Shown: positions 15,774-24,460 of the stretch, in pieces | Numbering within the stretch: position 1 is the first letter of the stretch | Layout of the letters: the number at the start of each line of letters is the position of its first letter | DNA from: Crossiella cryophila | GTDB taxonomy: Bacteria > Actinomycetota > Actinomycetes > Mycobacteriales > Pseudonocardiaceae | Direction of reading: 5' to 3' | Assembly: GCF_014204915.1 (NCBI RefSeq) | Contig: NZ_JACHMH010000001.1 | Coordinates: 744,001-808,000 of the forward strand | DNA: 64,000 bases | Made by a program: the position numbers and the translations under genes | Notes under the pieces: generated by a model | What the model saw: the letters and a program-made list of their open reading frames with translations, nothing else | Databases searched by the model: none | What the model was told of the DNA's origin: nothing

Positions 15774-18437
15774 GTGGGTGGGCGACTGGTGCTGGTGATC
15801 GGGTCTCAGACCGACGGCGGAGCGCGGCTGGAGGTGCTGCCCGGGGCGGCGCACAACCTCGCCGAGGTGCTCATCCATCCCGATCTCGGCCGCTGCCGAC
15901 CAGCGCTGCCCGCCGGACCGACCGTGATCGATCCGACCTACCGGGAGCTGGACGCGGCCCTGCACGAGGCGTTCCGGCAGGCGCACGAGCAGCGCGCCAC
16001 GTTGATCATCGCCTTCATCGGGCACGGCGACCTCAACGACGACGACTACTACCTGATGGCCAGGGACAGCACCGGTCCGGACTCGCAGGACTCGCTGCTG
16101 GTCGGCCAGCGGGTCAAGGAACTGCTGCGCCGCTACCCGCGGATCGACGGGCTGGTGCTGCTGATCGACGCCTGCCACGCCGCGTTCGGCCTGGAGGCGG
16201 TGGCCAGGGACTGCCTGACGCCGATCCGCCGGTCGCTGAGCCGGTTCGAGGTGCTCACCGCGGCCGATGACGGCAAGGCGTACAACGCGTGCATGTCGCG
16301 TTCGCTGACCGAGCTGGCGCGGACCGGGCACCGGGACTTCGGGGAGCACCTGCGCGCGGAGGACATCCGAGGGCGGCTGCTCAGCTCCTGCGGGTACCAG
16401 CTGTCCCTGCACCTGTCCTTCAACGGCACCGACGAGGTGGCGGGCAGCGACCGCGGCCTGTGGCTGCTGGCCAACCGCGGCAGCCACTGGCAGGGCTCGC
16501 CGCTGGCGGGCACCGCGTTCGTGCCGGTGGCCGAGGGCCTGCGCACCCGCCTGATCCGGCGGCCGGTGGAGTCGGAGGTGGCCAAGGCGCTGGACACGGC
16601 AGGGCGATGCGTGTTGCTGCACGGGCCCAGGGACAGCGGGAAGTCGACGCTGCTGGCCGGGCTGCTCCAGCCGGCGCACGCCGGACTGCTGCTCAGCGGC
16701 GGCGAGCTGCTGGAGTCGATCGCCGGTGAGCTGCGCCGTCAGCTCGAACTGACCCTCGACGGCTTCGCCGAGGCGGTGACCGGCTACTGGGACACCGTGC
16801 CGGATCAGGCCGGGGCCAGGGCGGATGCCTTCGAGCTGAACGTGCTCGGCCCGCTGCGCCGACTGGCTCCGCGCGGCGAGGTGCGGATCGTGGTCGACGG
16901 CATCGACGGGTTCTCCGGCGGCGACCGGGACCGGTTGTGGGGACTGCTCACCCGGCTGCTCGACGAGCCGGAACTCGGTGCGGTGCGGGTGATCACCGCG
17001 ACCAGGGACCTGCCTGCCGGACTGCCCGCGGCCGTCGTCACCGTGCCGCCCGCCACCGACGCGGAGATCGACCAGGTCATCCGGTCGCACGAGGTGCCGG
17101 TGCACCGGGTGCCGGAGCTGGTGCGGATGGCCGGCCGGAGCTGGACCGCCGCCAGGCTGTTCAGCGAGGCCGTGGCCGCCGCGGCGATCTCGGCCGACGG
17201 CGCCCGGCTGCCCCGCGAGCTGACCGAGGCATTCGACGAGCTGCTGCGCCGGGCGAAGATCAGGACTCCCGGCCCGATCGGCGAGCAGGGCCGGGACGTG
17301 CTGGCGCTGCTGGCCGCCGCCGGCCCTGGTCCGGTGCTGCCGATCACCGTGCTGGCCGCCGCACTGGGTCAGGAGATCGCGGCGGTGCGCACGGTGCTGG
17401 CCAGGCTGGACGCGATCATCGTGCGGGCACACCCTGGCGAGGACCACGAGCTGGTCGGACTCGCCCTGCCCGCGCTGGCCGACTACCTCGCCGACGGCGT
17501 CGTGCTCGGCGTGGACCCGGTTCGCCGGCACGCCCGGCTCGCCGACGTCCTGGCCGGGGCACCTCGGCGGGGCACCCCGGCCGCGGACTACGCGCTGGCC
17601 GCCGAGGTCCGGCACCGGTGGCTGGGTGGGCGGCACGCCGAGGCGCTGGCCTGCCTGGACCAGCGGGAGGCGCGGATCCCGGCGGAGCAGCGGGAACGCT
17701 GGAGCGGGCTGGCCCAGCTGGTGAGTGAGCGTTTCGGCGCCGACCACCCGCTCAGCCTGCGCGCCGAGGGCCGGGTGGCCACCTGGACGGCCAAGTCGGG
17801 TGACCCGGCGGCCGCGTTGCGCGCCTTCGGTTACCTGCTCGACCGGGTGCACACGCTGCTCGGCCCGGCACACGAGGAGGCGCTGAACCTGCGGGAGAAC
17901 ATCGCCTTCTGGACGCGGGCGAGCGGGGATTCGGCGCCGGCCAGGGAGATGTACGACCTGCTGCTCGCCGACTGCCTGCGCCTGCTCGGCCCCGAGCACC
18001 CACAGACGCTGATGACCAGGCACGACCGGGTGCTCGCCCTCCCGGACACCGACGCGCTGACCGAGTTCCGGGCGGTGCTGCCAGTGCGCGAACGAGTGCT
18101 CGGCCCCACCCACCTGGACACTCTCCGTACCCGGACCAACATCCTGTACCGGGAGTCCGAAGTACCGCACCCCCCCCCCGTCGCCTCTCGGTGGTCGGCC
18201 TTGGTCGCCGATCTCACCAACACGGTCGGGGCGGACCACCCGGACACGCTCACTGTGCGTTGCTTCGCGGCCATGTTCCTGGCCAAGTCCGGCGAGGTCG
18301 GCGCGGCGCTGGAGCTGTGGCAGGACATGCGCCCGGCCACCGAGCAGGTCTTCGGCCGGTGGCACCCGCAGCTGCGCGAGGTGGACAAGCAACTCGGCCA
18401 CTGGCGGCCGATCTATGAGGAATCCATTGGCGGGTAA
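15774..18437 (+). CDS. caspase-like protease fused to STAND NTPase and TPRs
   Basis: The 887-residue product has an N-terminal caspase-like (C14) domain with the His in AFIGHGD (H84) and the Cys in LLIDACHAAF (C134). A STAND/AAA NTPase follows with an intact Walker A, GPRDSGKST (about 283-291). The C-terminal half holds TPR-like repeats of the LGPxHPxTLxxR type. Such proteins are known bacterial immune proteases activated on sensing infection. I start at the GTG at 15774, ten bases after AGGGGAT; a TTG at 15738 is in frame. A run of ten C at 18170-18179 interrupts the last TPRs and could slip. Confidence 0.85.
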   Translation: MGGRLVLVIGSQTDGGARLEVLPGAAHNLAEVLIHPDLGRCRPALPAGPTVIDPTYRELDAALHEAFRQAHEQRATLIIAFIGHGDLNDDDYYLMARDSTGPDSQDSLLVGQRVKELLRRYPRIDGLVLLIDACHAAFGLEAVARDCLTPIRRSLSRFEVLTAADDGKAYNACMSRSLTELARTGHRDFGEHLRAEDIRGRLLSSCGYQLSLHLSFNGTDEVAGSDRGLWLLANRGSHWQGSPLAGTAFVPVAEGLRTRLIRRPVESEVAKALDTAGRCVLLHGPRDSGKSTLLAGLLQPAHAGLLLSGGELLESIAGELRRQLELTLDGFAEAVTGYWDTVPDQAGARADAFELNVLGPLRRLAPRGEVRIVVDGIDGFSGGDRDRLWGLLTRLLDEPELGAVRVITATRDLPAGLPAAVVTVPPATDAEIDQVIRSHEVPVHRVPELVRMAGRSWTAARLFSEAVAAAAISADGARLPRELTEAFDELLRRAKIRTPGPIGEQGRDVLALLAAAGPGPVLPITVLAAALGQEIAAVRTVLARLDAIIVRAHPGEDHELVGLALPALADYLADGVVLGVDPVRRHARLADVLAGAPRRGTPAADYALAAEVRHRWLGGRHAEALACLDQREARIPAEQRERWSGLAQLVSERFGADHPLSLRAEGRVATWTAKSGDPAAALRAFGYLLDRVHTLLGPAHEEALNLRENIAFWTRASGDSAPAREMYDLLLADCLRLLGPEHPQTLMTRHDRVLALPDTDALTEFRAVLPVRERVLGPTHLDTLRTRTNILYRESEVPHPPPVASRWSALVADLTNTVGADHPDTLTVRCFAAMFLAKSGEVGAALELWQDMRPATEQVFGRWHPQLREVDKQLGHWRPIYEESIGG
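18170..18179 (+). repeat. homopolymer C10 inside the caspase/STAND gene
   Basis: Ten consecutive C residues encode HPPP between two TPR-like repeats near the 3' end of the gene. Tracts of this length are slippage-prone in vivo and in sequencing. A one-base change would truncate or alter roughly the last 85 residues. Confidence 0.9.
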
Positions 18438-18449
18438 CGCGGTGGCGGC

Positions 18450-19718
18450 GTGACGCGACCGTTGCGGATCGCGCTGCTGAGCTACCGCGGCGCCCCGCAT
18501 TCCGGTGGTCAGGGCGTGTACGTGCGGCAGCTCAGCCGCGAACTGCACGCACTCGGCCACACCGTCGAGGTCTTCGCCGGTCCGCCCTACCCCGACCTCG
18601 ACCCCGGCATCCCACTCACCCGACTGTCCACTTTGGACATTTTCGGCGAGCCGGATCCGTTCCGGTTACCGCCGCTGCACCGGGTGCGCGGCCTGGCCGA
18701 CTGGGTGGAGTACCTGGATTTCCGCTACCGCGGCAACTACCCCGAACCGCTGTCGTTCTCGCTGCGGGCACTGCCGGAGCTGTCCGCGCGCCGGGCACAA
18801 TTCGATCTGGTGCACGACAACCAGGGGCTGGGTTACGGCCTGCTCGGCCTGCGCTGGCTGGGGTTGCCGCTGGTGGCCACCGTGCACCACCCGGTGGCCA
18901 TCGACCGGGACTTCAAGCTCGCCGCCACCACCGGCGCGGACCGGCTGGGTGCGCAACGCTGGCACCGTTTCCTCGGCATGCAGGGCCGGGTGGCCAGGCA
19001 GGCCACCTCGGTGCTGACCGTGTCGGCGGCCGCGCGGGCGGCGATCGTGCGCCGGATGCGGGTGCCGGCCGAGCGCGTTTCCGTGGTGCCACTGGGCGTG
19101 GACCACTCGGTGTTCCGGCCGGGAACCGGGCCGAGGGTGCCGGGGCGGATCGTGGTCACCGCCAGCGCGGACGTGCCGATCAAGGGCCTGCGCACGCTGC
19201 TGGCCGCGGTGGCGCTGGTGCGGCGGCGGATGCCTGCCGAACTCGTCGTGGTCGGCAGGCCCAAGGCGGACAGCCCGGCGGCGGCGCTGCTGGCCCACCC
19301 CGATCTCGCCGGTGCGGTGCGGTTCCAGCCCGACCTGACCACCGGGCAGCTCGCCGGGTTGCTCCGGTCGGCGGCGGTGGTCTGCGTGCCCTCGCTGTTC
19401 GAGGGATTCTCGCTGCCCGCGGCCGAGGCGATGGCCTGCGGCACCCCGCTGGTCACCACCACCGCGGGTGCGCTGCCGGAGGTGGTCGGCCGGGACGAGC
19501 AGGCCGGACTGCTGGTGCCACCGGCGGATCCGGACGCGCTGGCGGCGGCGCTGTGCCGGGTGCTCGCCGATCCGGAGCTGCGCGCGCGGCTGGGCGCCGG
19601 TGGCGTGCGCCGGGCGGCCGCGCTGACCTGGCGGCGCACCGCGCTGGCCACCGTCGAGCAGTACCAACGGGTTCTCCCTGATTCCGCCTGCCACCGGAGC
19701 GCACTTGCTGACCATTGA
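18450..19718 (+). CDS. GT4 family glycosyltransferase
   Basis: The 422-residue product is a retaining GT-B glycosyltransferase. The N-terminal domain has the glycine-rich acceptor loop SGGQGVYVRQL. The C-terminal domain has VPLGVDHSVF and the EGFSLPAAEAMACGTP motif (E-x7-E) that binds the nucleotide sugar. It starts with GTG at 18450, 12 bp after the caspase/STAND gene, but function ties it to the genes downstream: its 3' end overlaps the methyltransferase gene by 14 bp. Sugar and acceptor are unknown; a lipid-linked or natural product glycan is plausible from the operon. Confidence 0.9.
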   Translation: MTRPLRIALLSYRGAPHSGGQGVYVRQLSRELHALGHTVEVFAGPPYPDLDPGIPLTRLSTLDIFGEPDPFRLPPLHRVRGLADWVEYLDFRYRGNYPEPLSFSLRALPELSARRAQFDLVHDNQGLGYGLLGLRWLGLPLVATVHHPVAIDRDFKLAATTGADRLGAQRWHRFLGMQGRVARQATSVLTVSAAARAAIVRRMRVPAERVSVVPLGVDHSVFRPGTGPRVPGRIVVTASADVPIKGLRTLLAAVALVRRRMPAELVVVGRPKADSPAAALLAHPDLAGAVRFQPDLTTGQLAGLLRSAAVVCVPSLFEGFSLPAAEAMACGTPLVTTTAGALPEVVGRDEQAGLLVPPADPDALAAALCRVLADPELRARLGAGGVRRAAALTWRRTALATVEQYQRVLPDSACHRSALADH

Positions 19719-20415
19719 CTTCGACCGGTTCCCGATCGCCGCCGGGCACCGGGTGCTCGACTTCGGCTGCGGGCAGGGGCGGCACGCCTACGCGGCCTAC
19801 CGGCGTGGCGGACGGGTGCTGGCACTGGACTTGGACGGCGCGGTGCTCAAAGAGGTCAGGGACATGTTCGGCGCGATGGCCTACGTCGGCGAGGCCCCGC
19901 CGGGCGCGAGCGCGCACGCGGTGCACGGTGACGGCGCCGCGTTGCCCTTCCCGGACAACGCCTTCGACCGGATCATGGCCGCCGAGGTGCTCGAGCACGT
20001 GCCCGACGACGACGCGGTGCTCGGCGAACTGGCCAGGGTGCTCGCGCCTGGCGGGCTGCTCGCGGTGACCGTGCCGCGCTGGCTGCCGGAGCGGATCTGC
20101 TGGGCGCTGTCCAGGGAGTACCACGAGGTCGAGGGCGGGCACGTGCGCGTCTACCGGCGGCGGGTGCTGCGGAAGCTGTTGCGCGAGCACGGGTTGACCC
20201 CGATCGGCAGCCATCACGCGCACGCGCTGCACATGCCGTACTGGTGGCTCAAGTGCGCGGTCGGGCCGAGCCGGGAGACCAGGCTGGTCCGGCGCTACCA
20301 CGAGTTCCTGTGCTGGGACATCGAACGCGGCAACTGGGCCTCGCGCACCGCGGACCGGCTGCTGAACCCGGTGATCGGCAAGAGCCTGGTCCTCTACGCG
20401 GTCAAACCGGCATGA
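19705..20415 (+). CDS. class I SAM-dependent methyltransferase
   Basis: The 236-residue product has motif I VLDFGCGQGRHA, an acidic ribose-binding residue in LALDLDG, motif II DRIMAAEVLEHVPD and motif III LAPGGLLAVTVP. These identify a Rossmann-fold methyltransferase, with C, N or O as possible acceptor atom. The start is a TTG at 19705 inside the end of the glycosyltransferase gene. Its stop overlaps the ATG of the next gene. The tight coupling suggests that the enzymes modify one molecule in turn. Confidence 0.9.
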   Translation: MLTIDFDRFPIAAGHRVLDFGCGQGRHAYAAYRRGGRVLALDLDGAVLKEVRDMFGAMAYVGEAPPGASAHAVHGDGAALPFPDNAFDRIMAAEVLEHVPDDDAVLGELARVLAPGGLLAVTVPRWLPERICWALSREYHEVEGGHVRVYRRRVLRKLLREHGLTPIGSHHAHALHMPYWWLKCAVGPSRETRLVRRYHEFLCWDIERGNWASRTADRLLNPVIGKSLVLYAVKPA

Positions 20416-21407
20416 CCCCGGAGGACCGGGCCGCCACCGCGCGCTGGATCCAGGCCATCCAGCGCGCGGACGGCTCGATCCCCTGGGACGACAACGGTCA
20501 TCTCGACCCGTGGAACCACGTCGAGGCGGCCATGGGCCTGGACGCGGCAGGCTGCCACCCGGCGGCCGCGGCGGCGTTGCGCTGGCTGGCCGGGCGACAG
20601 CGGCCGGACGGTTCCTTCGCCACCGCCTACCAGGACGGCGTGGTCACCGACCCGCACGGCGACAGCAACTACACCGCCTACCTCGCGGTCGGCCTCCGGC
20701 ATCACCTGCGGCACACCGGAAACCTCGCGCTGGCCAGGGAGCTGTGGCCGACGGTGCGCGCGGCCATGGCCTTCGTGCTGGACCTGCAGGCCCCGGACGG
20801 CACCATCGGCTGGCACCGCAGGCCGGACGGCAGCACCTGCGCGCTCGCGCTGCGTGCCGGTTGCGCCAGCATCCACCACGCACTGCACTGCGCGATCGCC
20901 CTTGGCCACCGGCTGGGCGCGCCCACCGCGGACTGGTCGGCCGCGGCGAGCAGGCTGCGCACCGCGCTGCTGGACGCCACCCTGTTCCTGCCCAAACCGC
21001 ATTCGATGGACTGGTACTACCCGGTGCTCGGCGGCGCGGTCACCGAGTCGGCGGCGCTGAGCTGGTTGCAGGCCGACTGGCACCGGTTCGTGGAACCCGG
21101 CCTCGGCGTGCGCTGCGTGCACGACCAGCCCTGGGTGACCGGTGGGGAGACCGCGGAACTGGCGCTGACCCTCGCGGTGCTGGGCGACTCCGCACGGGCC
21201 GGGGCACTGCTGGCCGACCTGGCCGCGCTGCGCTGCCCGGACGGCGGGTACTGGACCGGTTACCAGTTCGCCAACCGGGTGCGCTGGCCGGAGGAACGCA
21301 CCACCTGGACCGCGGGCGCGGTGCTGCTCGCCACCGCGGCGCAGGCGGGCGACCGTGCCACACTCGGCACGTTCGCCCCGGTCCCCGCCGAGAAGGAAAC
21401 GTCGTGA
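20412..21407 (+). CDS. terpene-cyclase/prenyltransferase-fold protein
   Basis: The 331-residue product shows the alpha/alpha-barrel repeats of the squalene cyclase/prenyltransferase superfamily: blocks such as RADGSIPW, RPDGSFATA, APDGTIGWH and CPDGGYWTGYQF resemble QW-type repeats. I see no DxDD cyclase motif or clear zinc ligands, so catalysis is uncertain. The ATG overlaps the preceding stop (ATGA), and its own stop overlaps the GTG of the CobW-like gene. In actinomycetes this protein type is often found with a GT4 enzyme and a methyltransferase; the joint product is not known to me. Confidence 0.75.
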   Translation: MTPEDRAATARWIQAIQRADGSIPWDDNGHLDPWNHVEAAMGLDAAGCHPAAAAALRWLAGRQRPDGSFATAYQDGVVTDPHGDSNYTAYLAVGLRHHLRHTGNLALARELWPTVRAAMAFVLDLQAPDGTIGWHRRPDGSTCALALRAGCASIHHALHCAIALGHRLGAPTADWSAAASRLRTALLDATLFLPKPHSMDWYYPVLGGAVTESAALSWLQADWHRFVEPGLGVRCVHDQPWVTGGETAELALTLAVLGDSARAGALLADLAALRCPDGGYWTGYQFANRVRWPEERTTWTAGAVLLATAAQAGDRATLGTFAPVPAEKETS

Positions 21408-22453
21408 GCAAGCAGCAGATCCCGGTCATCGTGGTCGCCGGATTCCTCGGCTCCGGCAAGACCACCCTGCTCAACCACCTGCTGCACAACAGTCACGGCG
21501 CCCGGATCGGGGTGGTGGTCAACGACTTCGGGCAGGTCAACATCGACGCGATGCTGGTGGCGGGGCAGGCGGACTCGATGGTGTCGCTGTCCAACGGGTG
21601 CCTGTGCTGCGTGGCCGACACCTCCGAACTGGACGAGATGCTGGACCGGCTGGCCCGGCCGCAGGCGCGGATCGACGTGATCGTGATCGAGGCCAGCGGC
21701 CTGGCCGAACCGCAGACGCTGGTGCGGATGGTGGTCACCAGCGAGAACCCGCGGCTGGCCTACGGCGGGCTGGTCGAGGTGGTGGACGCGGTGGAGTTCG
21801 AGGCCACCCGGCAGCGGCATCCGGAGCTGGACAAGCACCTGCGGCTGGCGGATCTGGTGGTGCTCAACAAGGTCGACCGGATCGACGACACCGAACGGCT
21901 GCTGCTGCTCAACGAGTTGGAGCACCTGGCACCGGGCACGCCGGTCCTGCCAACCAGCCACGGCCAGGTCGACACCGCACTGCTGTTCGACCACGAACCG
22001 CGGACCGAGGACCTGTCCCAGCCACGCCAGCTCACCCTGGACGAACTGCTCCGCGAGCACGACGCGGACCACCCGCACGAGCACCTGCACACCGCCTACG
22101 ACAGCGTGAGCTTCACCGAGTCCGCGCCACTGCACCCCGGCAGGCTGATGGACTTCCTGCGGGACCGGCCGACCGGGGTCTACCGGATCAAGGGCTTCGT
22201 CCACTTCGGACTCCCGGACCATGACCAGCGGTTCACCCTGCACACCGTCGGCAGCCACCTCCAGGTGAGCCGATCCCCTTGGCCGCGCCGGGAAAACCGG
22301 CTCAACCAGCTGGTGCTGATCGGCGCGGAGCTGGACGCCGAACAGGTCCGGCGCAGGCTCGCCGAGTGCGTGGACACGGACCCGGCGAGCACCGAGGAGC
22401 GCAGCATGCTGCGGTTGCTGGCCGCGCTGGACGAGCCTCAGCCGGAAAACTGA
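21404..22453 (+). CDS. CobW/COG0523-family metal-chaperone GTPase
   Basis: The 349-residue product has a G1 motif GFLGSGKTT, the metal-binding CxCC motif in NGCLCC, and G4 NKVD. Histidine-rich patches (DADHPHEHLH) link to a C-terminal CobW_C domain. Members deliver zinc, cobalt or iron to target enzymes using GTP. The GTG at 21404 overlaps the previous stop, so this GTPase is coupled to the glycosyltransferase/methyltransferase/cyclase-fold operon and may load metal into one of those enzymes, which is inference. No Zur box was found upstream. The 3' end overlaps the convergent HEAT-repeat gene by 16 bp. Confidence 0.88.
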   Translation: MSKQQIPVIVVAGFLGSGKTTLLNHLLHNSHGARIGVVVNDFGQVNIDAMLVAGQADSMVSLSNGCLCCVADTSELDEMLDRLARPQARIDVIVIEASGLAEPQTLVRMVVTSENPRLAYGGLVEVVDAVEFEATRQRHPELDKHLRLADLVVLNKVDRIDDTERLLLLNELEHLAPGTPVLPTSHGQVDTALLFDHEPRTEDLSQPRQLTLDELLREHDADHPHEHLHTAYDSVSFTESAPLHPGRLMDFLRDRPTGVYRIKGFVHFGLPDHDQRFTLHTVGSHLQVSRSPWPRRENRLNQLVLIGAELDAEQVRRRLAECVDTDPASTEERSMLRLLAALDEPQPEN

Positions 22454-23976
22454 CCGAGCACCGCCTCGAACCGGTCCGCCCAGCCGTGGTCCGGATGCCA
22501 GTTGTCCTCGCCGCGGGCCAGCAACAGCACCCGCGCGGGGACGCCTGCCTCGGCGTAGGCGGCCAGTTTGTGGTGCCCGTCCAGCACCGCGCCGACCAGG
22601 AAGCGTTCCTCGAACTCGGCCTCCACCCAGGTGTCCTCGATCCAGCCGAGCACCACCGCCGCTGGTCGAGCCCCGGCCGCGATGGCCGCGCGGTGCCGGG
22701 CGACGGTGTCCGGGTCGAGCCGGGGCTGGGAGGGCAGCAGCACGCCGTAGGTCGGCATCGGCCCCGGAATGCGTTCCGGCAGCTGGAAATGCTCGACCCC
22801 CGGCCAGTCCTCGTCGGTCCTGACCGCGCCCTCGCGATCGTCCCAGCGGCGCACCCACCAGGACTTCCCGGGTTCGGTCACACGCTGCACCGGCAGGTCG
22901 ACCAGGTAGGCCCGGTAGTGCCCGGTCGGCAACTCCAGCACCAGCGGCGCGAGCGCGGCCAGCACGCCGTCCGCCAGCGAGTCCACAGTGGACAGAGCGG
23001 CACGCAGCCGGTCCGCCGAGGCGGCGCTGACCCGCTCCGGCCAGCCGAGCAGCCACAGCATGGTCTGGCAGGTGCCGCAGTCCGAACCGACCTGGTACAG
23101 CGGCTGCCCGCCGACCAGCAGCGACCGGTTCCAGCGCGGCCAGACCGAGCCCGGCACCGGCGGGTCGTAGCCGAACCGGATCCGGCCGCGCCCCTCGTGC
23201 AACTCGAACTCGGCTCGCCGCGCGCCGAGCACCAGCTCCCGGATCTCCGGCTCGGCCCGCACCGCCAGGTCGACCTCGGACCACCTGCGCCACAACGTCT
23301 GCCGGGATTCCGCGGACGGCCCGGTCCACAGCGGCAACAGCGGATCCCGCCCGGTCAGCCGCACCAGCGCGTGCAGCAGATCCCCCGGCGCGACCGCGTC
23401 CTTGAGCTGCCGCACCAGGTACGGCGCCGCGGCCGGATCCCCGAGCAGTTCCAGCGCGACCACGAACGCGGTGTGCTCCAGCCCGACCACCTCCGCGAGC
23501 CGCCGCGCGATCGGCTCGGTCCAGCGCCGATCCCCCAACCGCCCCAGCGCCATCGCCGCCGCGGCCCGCTTTCCCTTGCTGCCCAGCCGCGCACCGAGGT
23601 AGTCGGCGAACCCCGGATCCGCGGCGAGTCCCATCGCGTGCAGCACCGGCTCGGCATCACCCAGATCCGCCGCCAGCCGCCACAACAGCTCACCCGGCAA
23701 CCGCAGCCCACGACGCACCGCCGTGCCGAGCAGGTCGTGCGCGTCATCGCCGGTGTGCGCGGCGAGCAACCGCAGCACCGCGGCCGCACCGGGATCCCCG
23801 AGGTGGCCGAGCAGCCAGCTCAACCGCCGCCGCTGCTCAGCCTCGGCCGTGGCGTACCGCGCCTCCGCGACCTGCGCCAGATCCGGCGCAGGCGCCTCGA
23901 CCAACGCACCCAGCTCGGCCCACGGATCCGCCGCCACGAGCGCCGCGTCCAGCGCCGCCTGAGTCGTCCCAGCCAT
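22438..23976 (-). CDS. HEAT-repeat protein with C-terminal DGHHKL domain
   Basis: The 512-residue product has an N-terminal half of HEAT-like helical repeats (for example AAAAMALGRLGDRRWTEPIARRL) and a C-terminal part containing CGTC and FLVGAVLDGHHKLAAYAEAG. The latter resembles the ParB/Srx-like fold in which a DGHH(R/K) loop binds nucleotide. I do not recognise a named family. The ATG at 23976 is chosen over the adjacent TTG at 23979. It is convergent with the CobW-like gene. Its 5' end abuts the remnant of a TetR gene. Confidence 0.55.
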   Translation of the reverse strand: MAGTTQAALDAALVAADPWAELGALVEAPAPDLAQVAEARYATAEAEQRRRLSWLLGHLGDPGAAAVLRLLAAHTGDDAHDLLGTAVRRGLRLPGELLWRLAADLGDAEPVLHAMGLAADPGFADYLGARLGSKGKRAAAAMALGRLGDRRWTEPIARRLAEVVGLEHTAFVVALELLGDPAAAPYLVRQLKDAVAPGDLLHALVRLTGRDPLLPLWTGPSAESRQTLWRRWSEVDLAVRAEPEIRELVLGARRAEFELHEGRGRIRFGYDPPVPGSVWPRWNRSLLVGGQPLYQVGSDCGTCQTMLWLLGWPERVSAASADRLRAALSTVDSLADGVLAALAPLVLELPTGHYRAYLVDLPVQRVTEPGKSWWVRRWDDREGAVRTDEDWPGVEHFQLPERIPGPMPTYGVLLPSQPRLDPDTVARHRAAIAAGARPAAVVLGWIEDTWVEAEFEERFLVGAVLDGHHKLAAYAEAGVPARVLLLARGEDNWHPDHGWADRFEAVLGQFSG

Positions 23977-24041
23977 CAATACCCCCTGATCACCGAGCCA
24001 CCGGGCCCGCCACCGCCAGATGACCGCGGCCGCGGACAGGT

Positions 24042-24437
24042 GTGCAACGGTACTTCCACACCAAGGACGAGCTGCCGCTTTTCGCCTTCGACCACCTGGT
24101 GGAACAGACCCTGGCCCGGCTCGCGGCAGCCGAACACGTTGGCTCGATCCGGATCCGGCTGTACCGCGGCCTGCACAGCCCGCAACTACGCAAGGTGATC
24201 GACGCGGCCGCGCAGATGGTCCGCAAGCAGTGCGCCGCCACCCTGCGCTGGGCCCAGGAACTCGGTGAGGCCCCGGCCCAGCTGGACGCCGACTTCGAGG
24301 CCGCCATGCTGGTCGCCTTCACCGACGGCCTGACCGCGACCCTGGTCGCCGATCCGACCGCGATCAGCCCGGCCCAGGCCGAGGAGATGCTGCTCCGCTA
24401 CCTCGACCGCGTTTTCGAGGTGCCACAGACGCGATAG
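24042..24437 (+). pseudogene. TetR-family regulator, 5'-truncated
   Basis: The open frame starts with QRYFHTKDEL, which is the end of the TetR DNA-binding domain (usual pattern YxYFxxKDEL), and continues through a TetR-type ligand domain to 24437. The preceding ~45 residues of helix-turn-helix are missing, and only 65 bp separate this point from the start of the opposite-strand HEAT-repeat gene. A deletion has therefore removed the promoter and DNA-binding part. No functional repressor is expected. Confidence 0.75.
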
Positions 24438-24460
24438 CAACACCTTGGGGGGAAACAGGA

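Noticed and set aside
14799-18560. Very long open frame on the minus strand across the caspase/STAND gene
   Set aside because: It is the antisense shadow of a GC-rich gene: composition is Arg/Gly/Gln/His-rich without domains, while the plus strand has clear catalytic motifs. Only its 3' part (the hydrolase, from 15692) is real.
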